Assembly: GCA_963828285.1 (NCBI GenBank) | Contig: CAWHEB010000006.1 | Span: 1 to 64,000, forward strand | DNA length: 64,000 nucleotides | Reading direction: 5' to 3' | Source: DAIOEK01 sp963828285 | GTDB lineage: Bacteria; Chloroflexota; Anaerolineae; Anaerolineales; Anaerolineaceae | In this document: positions 18,113 to 28,384 of the stretch, one piece after another | Position numbering within the stretch: the stretch's first letter is position 1 | How the letters are laid out: each line of letters begins with the position of its first letter | Notes under the pieces: model-generated | The model's input: the letters and a program-made list of their open reading frames with translations, nothing else | Database searches by the model: none | Told to the model about the DNA's origin: nothing | Position numbers and translations under genes: made by a program

Positions 18113-18982
18113 ATGTCAATAAAGAGTGATCTGCTCAATCAGGCAAAGCTGCAACGTCATCTCCTTAGAAGATTTCAAAAGGTGATGAGTGGAGTTCGTC
18201 TAAATGATTCACCTGTTCTTTTTGCTAATTCATTCCCCAAAAGTGGAACACATTTATTAACCCAGATCATGGAAGGGTTTCAGTATATCGGAGCAGCGGT
18301 AAACAGCGGTTTACCTGCGGTTGTAATGTACGAAGGCGCAAGTGGACGCGAGCGCTCCAACTCGGAAATTGTTCGTGATCTCAATAAGTTTTTACCCGGC
18401 GACATAGGTTATGGGCATCTTCATGCTCGACCTGAGATCAAGGATTTTTTCACTTCAACCCGGTGGTGCGGATTCTTCATACTCCGTGATCCGCGAGATG
18501 TGGTCGTCTCACATGTTCATTATGTTACAGACATTGAACCCAACCATGTACATCACGAATACTATGTGAATACTCTAAAAACATTTGATGAGCGTCTTCG
18601 CACTAGTATTACAGGTCGATCGGACAGTATTACCCCTTTCCCAAATATTGCTGAAAGATTTTCCCCATTCCTGGATTGGCTATCGACGCCCGAAGTATTG
18701 ACTATGAAATATGAGGACCTAATGGAAGATCCTAGAGGATCCATAGGTATCATCGTTGATCACGCTATCAGCAGGGGTTTTAGACTGATTTGCTCTTCGG
18801 AAGAAGCAATAAATATCCTTCAACAAATGATCAAGCCCCATAAATCGCCAACCTTCCGTCAGGGGAAAACCGGTGGTTGGAAGAAACATTTTTCTCCGGA
18901 GATTACAGCACTATTCAAACAAGTATCCGGTGAATTGCTGCAAAAATTAAATTATGAGACCAATAATGACTGGGAAGCTTAA
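18113..18982 (+). CDS. PAPS-dependent sulfotransferase 3 (tandem paralog)
   Basis: 289 residues and clearly related to the preceding gene: ANSFPKSGTHLLTQIMEG (PKSGTHL at 42-48), FILRDPRDVVVSHVHYVTD, and GKTGGWKKHFSPE at the end. Both also share a similar opening, a Lys/Arg/Gln-rich 25-residue helix, and a C-terminal end NYE/GYE-x-x-xDW. The pair has diverged enough that they likely act on different positions or sugars. Its stop lies one base before the downstream GT-C start. Confidence 0.92.
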   Translation: MSIKSDLLNQAKLQRHLLRRFQKVMSGVRLNDSPVLFANSFPKSGTHLLTQIMEGFQYIGAAVNSGLPAVVMYEGASGRERSNSEIVRDLNKFLPGDIGYGHLHARPEIKDFFTSTRWCGFFILRDPRDVVVSHVHYVTDIEPNHVHHEYYVNTLKTFDERLRTSITGRSDSITPFPNIAERFSPFLDWLSTPEVLTMKYEDLMEDPRGSIGIIVDHAISRGFRLICSSEEAINILQQMIKPHKSPTFRQGKTGGWKKHFSPEITALFKQVSGELLQKLNYETNNDWEA

Positions 18983-18983
18983 T

Positions 18984-21032
18984 ATGAAGAAATTCTTAAC
19001 AAGATATTTTCCAGAAATCATCCTGATAATCTGCGCCATTCTTCTCAGTGGTTATATTGCATTATCTCCAACTAATAGTCTCATGAATTGGTACGACAGC
19101 GATGACGGCTTTTATTATTTTAAAGTAGCACAAAATATCATTGCGGGACATGGAGTGACTTTTGATGGAGTAAACCCCGCGAATGGGTTCCATCCACTTT
19201 GGATGATATTGTGTCTGGTGATTTTCAGCTTTGTTAAGACAGATCTGATTACACCATTGCGTGTGATCGTGGTTTTATTTGGAATAGCGCAGGCAGTATC
19301 TGCGGTTTTGATTTACCATGTAATTCGTAGAAATCTTCCCAAACTGATATCTTTCATTTTGACTCTATGCTTCGTTTTTGCCAGAGTTATCTTTAATAAC
19401 ATTTTCTCTGGGGGATTGGAATCTGCTCTAGGATTCCTGCTTCTGGTGCTTCTTTGGTCCAAGGTGACGGATGTATGGGAAAATCGCACTACTAACCTTC
19501 GACCTTACTTTTTCATAGGATTGCTGGCAGCCTTAATGGTCTTGAGCCGTTTGGATTTGGTCATCATAGCAGGCATATTGGGAATCTGGATTGCATTTGA
19601 CCGAAAAGCGGATGCAAGCTTATTGTTGATCGATCTGACAGTAACTTTGGCTCTTGTGATCCTGATGGGAACGATACGTACAGACTACACCTTATTTCCT
19701 TATGAAGAATCCATTATCCTTTCAATAGGTATTCTCGGGATTGTTGGGATCATTTCAAATTGGTTATTTGGCATGTTCAGCGCGCCTTCCCGGATTCCCG
19801 TTCCCAGAAAAAATATTTTCCTTGCAGGTGCAATCTCCGGTGGATTGACTGCCGGCGTACTCATTGTAATAACATTCGGTTTGCATCAACTTAAAATCCT
19901 TCCGTACTTACCGCGCTCTATCGTTTTATTATCTGCAGCTGGATGGTTAATTTACACTACTACTATTCGTGCCTGGATTACCAGGCGTGTTTATAGAAAG
20001 ACGGTGGATTATTCCCCCGTTTCTGCTAACAGTATACGAGCAATATTTTTATGGATGAGAAGACCGCTGGCTTATTTTATTCCGATCCTTATTCTGGTTG
20101 GGATCTACTTTGCTTGGAACCAGATAAATTTTGGAACTATGATGCCGGTCAGTGGACAAATCAAACATTGGTGGGGAACACTTTCTACCACCATCTATGG
20201 TTCACCCATTCATTCCCAATCGGGATTCAATAGATACATTTATGGAAGTGAAGCTCCATTCCAATTCTTATATTCCATCGTTTATCCCATCACTGCGCCA
20301 CTTAGATTACCAAATTTTGACTCATCAATTGCTGCTTGGAGTGCAGTTTTAGGTGCATATTTGATCTTATTGGTTTATGAACAAAAGAATCAAATAGCAA
20401 GTTGGTGGAACAAATTAGGAGTCTTACCGCTTGGATCTGCCGTCCTTTTTCATGTCCTATATTTTTATCTATCTGGGTATGTTCACATGCGTGTCTGGTA
20501 CTGGCTTGTTGAGGCTATGTTTGTTTTTGTACTACTGTTATCAATTATTGGTGTCTGGTATCAGATGTATCCGGAGTCCAGGTTCATCCGCGGTATGATC
20601 ACCTTCCTAATTATTGGTGTCGCGATTTCGGCTGGAAATAATCTGATGAACAATATCTTGCGTAAGTATCCTCCAAAAGTGAGTCAAGAACACGCCGAGG
20701 ATTATCGGGCGACAGTATGGTTGATCGAAAAATTCACCCCGGTGAATTCCATCATCGCTACGCCAGGTGGCGGTACATTATCATACCTGGTGGAAAACCG
20801 CCGGATAGTGAATCTGGATGGCTTGATGAATAGTCCTGAATACTTCGAAGAATTGAAAACTTTCGATACAAGTGAATTTATGGCTAAAAACAATATTCAG
20901 TACGTTTATGCAAATGAGATAGCCGTGATTTCCAGTCCTCCATATGCTGCAATTTTTGCCAACCGTTTGGAACCAATCGGCAGAGTGTACGGAAAGACCC
21001 TGTATAAATATTTGCCAAAACCCGTAAACTGA
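18984..21032 (+). CDS. GT-C membrane glycosyltransferase (ArnT/PMT-like)
   Basis: 682 residues from the ATG at 18984; an in-frame ATG at 18954 would overlap the sulfotransferase by 29 bases and adds a polar stretch not expected before the first span. About 10-12 membrane helices. It has the family opening NWYDSDDGFYYFKVAQNI with the catalytic-type acidic pair in the first periplasmic loop, followed by FDGVNPANGFHPLW. The C-terminal soluble part (NSIIATPGGGTLSYLVENR, NLDGLMN) is typical of the group. GT-C enzymes take sugar from polyprenyl phosphate outside the membrane, so this could decorate the finished polymer or a protein. Substrate unknown. Confidence 0.82.
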   Translation: MKKFLTRYFPEIILIICAILLSGYIALSPTNSLMNWYDSDDGFYYFKVAQNIIAGHGVTFDGVNPANGFHPLWMILCLVIFSFVKTDLITPLRVIVVLFGIAQAVSAVLIYHVIRRNLPKLISFILTLCFVFARVIFNNIFSGGLESALGFLLLVLLWSKVTDVWENRTTNLRPYFFIGLLAALMVLSRLDLVIIAGILGIWIAFDRKADASLLLIDLTVTLALVILMGTIRTDYTLFPYEESIILSIGILGIVGIISNWLFGMFSAPSRIPVPRKNIFLAGAISGGLTAGVLIVITFGLHQLKILPYLPRSIVLLSAAGWLIYTTTIRAWITRRVYRKTVDYSPVSANSIRAIFLWMRRPLAYFIPILILVGIYFAWNQINFGTMMPVSGQIKHWWGTLSTTIYGSPIHSQSGFNRYIYGSEAPFQFLYSIVYPITAPLRLPNFDSSIAAWSAVLGAYLILLVYEQKNQIASWWNKLGVLPLGSAVLFHVLYFYLSGYVHMRVWYWLVEAMFVFVLLLSIIGVWYQMYPESRFIRGMITFLIIGVAISAGNNLMNNILRKYPPKVSQEHAEDYRATVWLIEKFTPVNSIIATPGGGTLSYLVENRRIVNLDGLMNSPEYFEELKTFDTSEFMAKNNIQYVYANEIAVISSPPYAAIFANRLEPIGRVYGKTLYKYLPKPVN

Positions 21033-21073
21033 TTAGGCTTTCCAAAATAATAATTGGAATTTGAAAGCATAGT

Positions 21074-22624
21074 ATGAGATTATCGGAGACAAAAAGATTT
21101 CCCTGGTATTTGGTGTTGTTCTCTCTATACCCGGTTGTATCGTTATATTCTGTAAATATCAGCGAAGTAAATATTATCCAGGTAATTCGACCGCTTCTTG
21201 TGTCATTAGTAATAACGATAATGTTATGGGGAATTCTGGGGACATTGACTAGAGATTACCAGACTGCGGCGATTTGTGTATCGATTACATACCTGTTCAT
21301 TTCCACCTACGGAATTATCTATCGAATGGTTGATGGATTCGGTATCGGGAATTTGATTGTCGGAAGGCATCGGATTCTGATAATTCTGTTTATTGTTTTT
21401 GCTGGGTTAATAATAGTTTTTCTATTACGAAATTATCGAAAATCGCCAGCAGGGACTAATTTGGCATTACTTGTTATTGCCGCAGTACTAATGGGATTAC
21501 CATTGGTACAGATCCTAGTAGGTTTGAATAAGATAAAACTTCCTCCGCTGACTGTAAATTCAACCAGTAATATGACCGAAGAAGATACATCCAACCCCGA
21601 CATATATTACTTCGTTCTTGATAGTTATGCACGAGAGGATTATATAAAGAAATATATGGATTTCGACAACTCCTATTTTGTCGATCAGTTACGAGAGGCC
21701 GGTTTTTTTGTAGCAGATTGTAGCTTGAGTAATTATTCATACACCAGGTTATCCCTGGCAACAACTCTAAATTTTAATTATCTGGATAACCTTGGAGATG
21801 AATTCCTTGAAACGGATAAAGATGAAACTAGACTGGATCCATATGTATTGCATAGTAGAGTACGCACAAAACTAAAATCCGCCGGATATAAGATAATTGC
21901 CTTCAAGACAGGATATCCATTTACAGAGATGACTGACGCGGATGTGTACCTACAACCGGATCCAGAACCGTTTTTAAGACCGGTTTTATCACCTTTTGAG
22001 GTTGCTATTTACAACAATTCCGTACTAATTGCATTTGCTCATTATCCAGGGATTCGAAAATTCTTTGGACTCGATTTTCCATATTATGAAAGATACAATA
22101 ATCAAAAATTTATCATCGAAAGCATTTCAAAAATCCAAGATATTCCTGGAGATAAATTCGCATTTATTCATCTAGTAACTACGCACAGACCGTATATCTT
22201 CAGGGGAGATGGAAGTATCCAATTTGATAGTCGTTATTATCTGGATGATGGAGTAGCAATAAGCGACGATTTCTATATCAAGGGATATCAAAACTCGTTG
22301 GAATTTACAAACGATTATATGTTGAAAGTTATCAATTCACTACAAAAAGACTCAAAAAATCCTCCCATTATTATTATTCAGGGTGACCATGGCGTTCGTC
22401 CTCCAGGCAGAGATTCAATACTCTATGCTGTTTATATGCCTGAGAAGATTGATCAATTCTACCCATCGATTACTCCTGTCAATACTTTTCGAATAGTTCT
22501 GAATTATGTATTGGGAACGAACTACCCTCTGCTCAATGATGTCAGTTACTTTTCCAATGTAAACAAAGCTCCTTTCCGACTTCAAGAAACAGAGTATCTT
22601 CCCTCAGAATGTGTCATACAATAA
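21074..22624 (+). CDS. Membrane alkaline-phosphatase-superfamily enzyme, paralog 3
   Basis: 516 residues, intact. N-terminal membrane block, then PDIYYFVLDSYARED, SNYSYTRLSLATTLN (candidate nucleophile Thr), KTGYPFTEMTDAD, KFAFIHLVTTHRPY, IIIIQGDHGVR and TPVNTFRI. It is more divergent and more AT-rich in codon choice than paralogs 1 and 2, with Lys in place of Glu in the ExTGY block. It follows the GT-C gene by 41 bases and is 3 bases before a GT2 gene. Function as for the family: transfer or hydrolysis of a phospho- or sulfo- substituent outside the membrane. Confidence 0.8.
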   Translation: MRLSETKRFPWYLVLFSLYPVVSLYSVNISEVNIIQVIRPLLVSLVITIMLWGILGTLTRDYQTAAICVSITYLFISTYGIIYRMVDGFGIGNLIVGRHRILIILFIVFAGLIIVFLLRNYRKSPAGTNLALLVIAAVLMGLPLVQILVGLNKIKLPPLTVNSTSNMTEEDTSNPDIYYFVLDSYAREDYIKKYMDFDNSYFVDQLREAGFFVADCSLSNYSYTRLSLATTLNFNYLDNLGDEFLETDKDETRLDPYVLHSRVRTKLKSAGYKIIAFKTGYPFTEMTDADVYLQPDPEPFLRPVLSPFEVAIYNNSVLIAFAHYPGIRKFFGLDFPYYERYNNQKFIIESISKIQDIPGDKFAFIHLVTTHRPYIFRGDGSIQFDSRYYLDDGVAISDDFYIKGYQNSLEFTNDYMLKVINSLQKDSKNPPIIIIQGDHGVRPPGRDSILYAVYMPEKIDQFYPSITPVNTFRIVLNYVLGTNYPLLNDVSYFSNVNKAPFRLQETEYLPSECVIQ

Positions 22625-22627
22625 CTA

Positions 22628-23579
22628 ATGTCAAAAATAATCAAATGTTCAATTGTGATCAGAGCTTTCAATGAGGAGATGCATCTTGAAAGACTCCTTC
22701 TCGGCATTCGTCAACAATCCATTACGGATCTGGAAGTTATCCTGGTAGATTCCGGTTCCACCGACAAAACCATTAGCATTGCCGGTTCTTTCGGGGTTAA
22801 GGTGATTCAGATCGATCCGGAGGATTTCACATTCGGCCGGTCGCTTAATCTGGGGATCTCCAACGCTGCTGCGCAGATCATTGTCTTTGCTAGTGCGCAT
22901 GTGTACCCGGTTTACCCGGATTGGTTGGCGCAGCTCCTTCTCCCATTCTCAGATGAACGGGTCGCACTCACTTATGGTAAACAACGTGGGAACGAAAAAA
23001 GCAAGTTTTCAGAGAATCGTATCTTTGCACAATGGTTCCCGGACGCTCCTCATCCCATTCAGGCGCATCCATTTTGTAATAATGCAAATGCCGCAATCCG
23101 TAAAAACTTGTGGCAGACGTTTCCTTATGACGAAACACTCCCAGGATTGGAAGATTTGGATTGGGCAAACCGGATCATGTTGAATGGTTACCAGGTGAAG
23201 TATGTTCCGGAAGCTGAGGTCATCCATGTGCATAACGAGAACTCCCAGTGCAGTATTCCATAGGTACCAAAGGGAAGGAATGGCCTTCAAACACATCTTT
23301 CCCCAGGAAAAATTCTCTTTGATAGACTTTGTGCGATTATCCTTTAGTAATATATTCCACGACTTTCATTTTGCCTCGGAACAAAAGGTATTGGGACGAT
23401 CCTGGCGGAGTATTATCTGGTTCCGCCTGATGCAGTTTTGGGGCACCTTCAGGGGATATTCCAATTCAGGACCATTGACCTGGCAACTTCGTCAACGTTT
23501 TTATTATCCGCATCGGATCATCCCTTTGGAGACCAAGAAGTCCCGCTCGGTAAAACCAATAGAATATAATAAGAACTAA
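22628..23579 (+). CDS. GT2 glycosyltransferase, frameshifted
   Basis: Family 2 glycosyltransferase, about 316 residues when joined. It has CSIVIRAFNEEMHLERLL, VILVDSGSTDKT (first Asp motif), VFASAHVYPVYPDWL as the DxD-equivalent, and LPGLEDLDWANRI (ExDW catalytic base region). The first frame ends early after HVHNENSQC. A second frame reads TPSAVFHRYQREGMAFKHIF and then the rest of a rhamnosyltransferase-like C-terminus. The indel is near 23240-23245. Opening and closing motifs match the group that includes rhamnosyl- and galactofuranosyltransferases, but the donor cannot be assigned. Confidence 0.8.
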
Positions 23580-23606
23580 ATAGCATTTTTCCTCAGGCAG
23601 GAAGAT

Positions 23607-24284
23607 ATGAAAAATCCTACGATCACAGCACTTGTCCCCATGCGTCATCACTCCCAACGTGTCCCCGGCAAGAATTATCGGATGATGGCTGGTAAGCCCT
23701 TATATATGCATATTTTGGCAACATTAAAACAGGTGCCAGAGATCAGTAAGATCCTCGTGGATACCGATAGTCCGGTCATTTTAGAGGGAATCAAAGACCT
23801 TCACGGGGTATCGGGAATTCTTCGTCCCGAGCATCTTCGTGCCGACGATATTCCGATGAATGAGATTCTCATGTACGACACCAGTCAGTACGAATCAGAT
23901 TTCTATCTGCAAACACACAGTACAAATCCAGTCCTATCTGCAGCTACCATTTCCAAAGGTATTCGATCATTTCTTGCGGTATACCCTACGTATGATTCAA
24001 TGTTCAGTGTTACCCGCAGACAGGTTCGGTTTTGGGATGAATTGGGTCGGGCAATCAACCACAATCCTGCTGTCCTGATCCAAACCCAGGATTTGCCTCC
24101 AGTCTACGAGGAAAACTCATGTTTCTACCTCTTTACCAGGCAAAGTCTGGAATTAAAGCGAAACCGTTTAGGTGATCGTCCGATGATGTTCGAGATTTCT
24201 GCCGAAGAAGCATGGGATGTGGATGTCGAGCTGGATTTTAGAATGGCTGAATTAATGCTCCAATTAAAGAATAACAACGGGTGA
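23607..24284 (+). CDS. NeuA-like cytidylyltransferase (second CMP-sugar synthetase)
   Basis: 225 residues, no extra domain. The CTP loop is ALVPMRHHSQRVPGKNYRMM, with HH where the Gly-Gly of most NeuA proteins sits. Then come DTDSPVI, LQTHSTNPVL and the C-terminal AWDVDVELDFRMAE, where the two Asp are the usual Mg-binding site. The replaced Gly residues mark a separate subfamily, so its sugar acid probably differs from that of the fused synthetase at 8686. It lies upstream of a dehydrogenase and an SDR that could form its own small pathway. Confidence 0.87.
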   Translation: MKNPTITALVPMRHHSQRVPGKNYRMMAGKPLYMHILATLKQVPEISKILVDTDSPVILEGIKDLHGVSGILRPEHLRADDIPMNEILMYDTSQYESDFYLQTHSTNPVLSAATISKGIRSFLAVYPTYDSMFSVTRRQVRFWDELGRAINHNPAVLIQTQDLPPVYEENSCFYLFTRQSLELKRNRLGDRPMMFEISAEEAWDVDVELDFRMAELMLQLKNNNG

Positions 24285-24295
24285 GGTTATTCTGA

Positions 24296-25859
24296 ATGAA
24301 GGTGAAAGTTAATCAACTGAAACCAGAGAAAGTAACCCTCCCTTGGTTTCAGATCGCTGTATGGATTTATCCGGTAATTGCACTGGCAGTTTTTAATCAA
24401 AGCCAGATCGGTATTGTATATTCAATTCGGGTATTAATCTTTACAATTATCGCGGCTTTTTTGATCGGCGCAATAGCTAAATTCGTATACCGATCGAACC
24501 ATAAAGCTGGACTTGCTAACACGGTCATTGCATTATTATTTTCCACATATGGTCATCTTTATCTAAAGATAGAATCTATGTCTCTCGGAGGATTGGTGGT
24601 CGGCAGGCATAGATTTCTGATCATTATTTGGTTATTTATCGCTTTTGTATTGCTTTGGTCGATAACCAAACTCCCAAACAAATTCAATGCTGTCGTATCC
24701 GCTTTGAATGCAGCATCTTTGATCCTGATCCTGATACCGATGGTAAGAGGTGGGATCTACTTGGTACAGAACAATACTTCAAACCATGATAACAACATTG
24801 AAGCAGCTAGTGTAATCAAACAAGAGAAAAATAATTTACCAGACATCTATTTCATTGTTCTGGATGCATATAACCGTCAGGATCTACTCAAAGAAAACTA
24901 TGCTTATGACAACTCAGGGTTGATCGATTTTCTAAAGTCGAAAGGGTTTTATGTCGCCTCGTGCAGTCAGAGCAATTACAATCATACCTGGTTCTCCATA
25001 TCGACATCCTTGAATCTGGATTACCTGAGCGCAATATTTCCTAATGGCAAAGATGTTCGTCCGGTTCCTTTGATCAAACACAGTCTGCTCCGGCAGCAAT
25101 TGGAAGAATTGGGATACAAAACAGTTGCTTTTGAAACGGGATATGCTTTTACTGAAATTACTGATGCAGATTACTACTTCCAACCAGAAGGTGAAGTAAA
25201 CCTGATTAACCTCTTTACCGGAAAAATGAATGCATTTGAGCTTCTCTATGGGCAAACCACTGCAGCGTCGGCTATCCTTGAACTGCGTGGAATATCGCTG
25301 GCTGATATGAAATCTCAGATCAAACGCGACCGGATGGAATATATCTATCGGCAAATGCTGACGGTCCCTGAAATGGCTGGACCAAAATTCGTTTACGCTC
25401 ATATAGATACAACCCATCCGCCTTTTGTTTATTCCGCAGATGACATTAACCCCGATACTATTAATTTTCTCCACCCAGCTTTTGATACATTGGGAGGTCA
25501 ATCAAAAGGGTATGGATATGCTCTTGCTTATTCGGATAGTAAAATCCCACGCATCATCAACAATATTTTAGAGAAATCGAAAACTCCTCCAATCATTATT
25601 TTGGAAGGAGATCACGGTCCATTTCTTCGCAGTGATTTTACAGAAAACCTCTCCAATCTCACGGCTGTTTACTTGGGAGGAAAATCAACCAAGTCAGTTT
25701 TATCCGACGATCACCCCGGTAAATGTATTTAGAATTGTCTATAATACTGTCTTTCAAGCAACAATGCCTCTCATTGAGGATATGAGCTATTTTTCTCCTG
25801 CACGAGAGACTCTTAGCTTTCAAAAAATAGCGAATCCCTGCCAGGCACTCGGAAATTAA
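24296..25859 (+). CDS. Membrane alkaline-phosphatase-superfamily enzyme, paralog 4, frameshifted
   Basis: About 520 residues joined. Five or so N-terminal spans, PDIYFIVLDAYNRQD, SNYNHTWFSISTSLN (candidate Thr), ETGYAFTEITDAD, KFVYAHIDTTHPPF and then IIILEGDHGPF, with Glu where the others have Gln before GDHG. The frame breaks at the TTTT run near 25698-25701: one frame gives VLSDDHPGKC, the other continues FYPTITPVNVFRIVYN, the conserved end block. It is followed four bases later by another copy, so these two look like a tandem duplication. Confidence 0.77.
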
Positions 25860-25863
25860 TACT

Positions 25864-27391
25864 TTGATTACTACATTGAAAACGAACATACGACAATATC
25901 CATATTACACGTTGATCATTTCCATTTATCCACTTATTGGCATTATTATCCACAAATTTGGGACAGGTTCCTCCCGCAATTATCTTTCGACCGCTGGTAG
26001 TCACGGTTTTGATCACATTCATCCTCAGCCTCGTGATCCAGTTGTTTACCAGAGATTGGCGGCTCACAGGTATTTTTGCCACCATCTTTCTTGTTCTTTT
26101 TTTCAGTTATGGTCATGTTTATGATCTTGTTAAATCGTTGGAAGGTTTAGCCCCATATTTGGGTCGACACCGAATCCTGGGGTCATCTGGCTTATCCTGA
26201 CAATTATCATTGGCGTAATAATCTGGAAGAAGAAAAACAATTTGGATTTTTCAAAAGGCTTCTATACGGTTTCCTTCATTCTCGTCATGGTCCCTTTGAT
26301 ATCCATCGGTTACAGGATGATCACAGATATAGGAAAAAAAGTCCCGACAACAGTCAATGGCTCAGTGGATACATCGTTTGCTGGCAACAAGCCGGATGTT
26401 TACTATATCATTCTGGATGCTTATGGTCGGAGCGATGTTTTGAAAGATAAAGTCGGTTATGACAATGCTGGATTTATTTATTTCCTTAAGAACAAAGGAT
26501 TCTATGTAGCGAACTGTAGCCTGAGCAATCACAACCATACACAGCTTTCGGTTGCTACATCGTTGAATATGAATTACCTTCCTCAGCTCCCGGTGACAAA
26601 TTTCGTCCGAATGGGAAATGTGATCAAAAATAGCGAATTGCGCTCTAGGTTAAATAATCTGGGTTATCAGACTGTCGCCTTCGAAACAGGATACAACTTC
26701 ACTGAGATCGAAGATGCGGATATATACTTTCGGGCGAGTGAAGGTCATCAGACTGCAGGAAGATGGTTTGGATTCGTTGAATAATTTCGAAATTCTCTAC
26801 CTGCGGACATCTTTATTAATTGCTCCACTCGACCTGCAACTCCAACAGACACAAAATGTGCAAGGTAATCAGAAGCGTCAACAGACGTTGATGATCTATA
26901 ATCGTCTCAAGCACATCCCGGATTTGAAATCCCCGAAATTTGTGTTTGCGCATATTACAACGACACATCCTCCATTCGTTTTTGATTCCACTGGCGGACC
27001 GGTGAACTTGGCTTTCGATGCCAACCGTGCAACATATAATAAAAAGGTATATAAAACTGCTTACAATGATGTTTTGAAATTCTCAGATTTGAAAATGGAA
27101 GAGGTTGTGAACGCGATCCTTGCCAGGTCCAAGACTCCTCCGATCATCATCATCCAAGGGGATCATGGTCCCCAGCAGGCTGGTGCTCCGCATCAAATAT
27201 TGAATGCTTATTATTTTCCAGACCAGGATTATTCGAGATTGTACGCTACTATTTCACCGGTCAATTCCTTCCGAATCGTCCTCGATCAATTTTTTAATGG
27301 TAATTATCCGATATTGCCAGATATCAGTTATGATAGTAAATTCGGAGATGACACAAATTTCACTCCGGTTGAATATCCTTGTAAGAACTAA
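25864..27391 (+). CDS. Membrane alkaline-phosphatase-superfamily enzyme, paralog 5, several frameshifts
   Basis: Reconstructed from four overlapping frame segments, giving about 508 residues. The joins are near 25938-25950 (IIHKFG to STNLGQVPPA), 26175-26185 at the GGGG run (RHRILG to IWLILTIIIGVII), and 26755-26765 (SEGHQTAG to DGLDSLNNF). Across the joins all family blocks are in order: membrane spans, PDVYYIILDAYGRSD, SNHNHTQLSVATSLN, ETGYNFTEIEDAD, KFVFAHITTTHPPF, IIIIQGDHGPQ and SPVNSFRI. The start is TTG at 25864. Three breaks in one gene with every motif kept argue for sequence error over old decay. Confidence 0.7.
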
Positions 27392-27399
27392 GGACGATC

Positions 27400-28384
27400 A
27401 TGAAGACAATACTACTCTCTGCACCTTACATGATGGATGTTCTGGATCGATTCTTACCTATCCTAAAACATTACCAACTTGAAGTTATCGTTCCAGATGT
27501 CAAAGAACGTCTCTCAGAGAATGAACTTCTCGCTTACGCCGGTAAATTTGATGGCGTGATCTGTGGAGATGATCGATTCACGTCAAAAGTGATCGAGGCA
27601 TGCTCACCCAGGCTGAAAGTGATCTCCAAATGGGGTACGGGAATCGATTCGATCAGTCAGGCTGCTGCCACCCGATATGGTGTTCAAGTACGTAGAACTG
27701 TCAATGCTTTCACGATCCCGGTTTCGGATACTGTTCTGGGTTATATGCTTTCATTTGCCAGGAACTTGCCGTGGATGGATGATCGTATGAAGAGCGGTAA
27801 ATGGCAGAAGATTCCCGGCACTTCCCTGGGAGAATGTACGCTTGGTGTGGTTGGGGTTGGCAATGTTGGCAAAGCAGTTTTGCGTAAAGCGTCTGCTTTT
27901 GGGATGACCTTGCTTGGAAATGACATCATTGAGATCGATCCTGATTTCATATCTTCTGTGGGCGTGGAGATGACTTCGCTTGAAAGTCTGCTTGGAAAGA
28001 TCTGATTTCATTTCGATGAACTGTGATCTTAATCCGACCAGTTTCCACCTGATGAATAGCGACCGGTTCTCCATGGTCAAACAAGGTGCGGTGCTCATTA
28101 ACACATCGCGTGGACCTGTTGTTGAGGAAACTCGCTCTGATCGATGCCCTTGCAATCCGGAAAGACTCTCGGGTGCTGGCTTGGATGTTTTCGAAGTAGA
28201 GCCACTATCGCTCGATAGTCCTCTGTTAAAAATGGATAATGTTTTATTAGCTCCACACAATTCAAACTCATCCCCGTTAGCCTGGGAAAAAGTACACTGG
28301 AACACCATTCGTAATCTTCTGGAAGGATTAAGCATTCCTTGTCAGGATCTAATGGATCTACAAAATGCGGAAGGTGAAAGATGA
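27400..28384 (+). CDS. D-isomer-specific 2-hydroxyacid dehydrogenase (SerA-like), frameshifted
   Basis: NAD-dependent dehydrogenase of the phosphoglycerate dehydrogenase family, about 328 residues. It has SPRLKVISKWGTGIDSI, the Rossmann motif LGVVGVGNVGKAVL, the Arg-containing NTSRGPVVEE and GAGLDVFEVEP (catalytic Glu), then LLAPHNSN for the His. Three indels are needed: near 27998-28003 (GK to SDFISMN), and a compensating pair at about 28128-28131 and 28157-28166. Between the pair the correct frame reads LALIDALAIRK, the usual family sequence. Beside a cytidylyltransferase and SDR it may shape a sugar acid; that role is inference. Confidence 0.8.

Noticed and set aside
24932..25501. A 189-residue minus-strand ORF across paralog 4
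   Set aside because: It shadows the conserved alkaline-phosphatase block and has no recognisable domain.
25864..27391. Treating paralog 5 as a decayed pseudogene
   Set aside because: All motifs are present in order across three single-base breaks, and similar breaks occur in most nearby genes, so sequence error is likelier.
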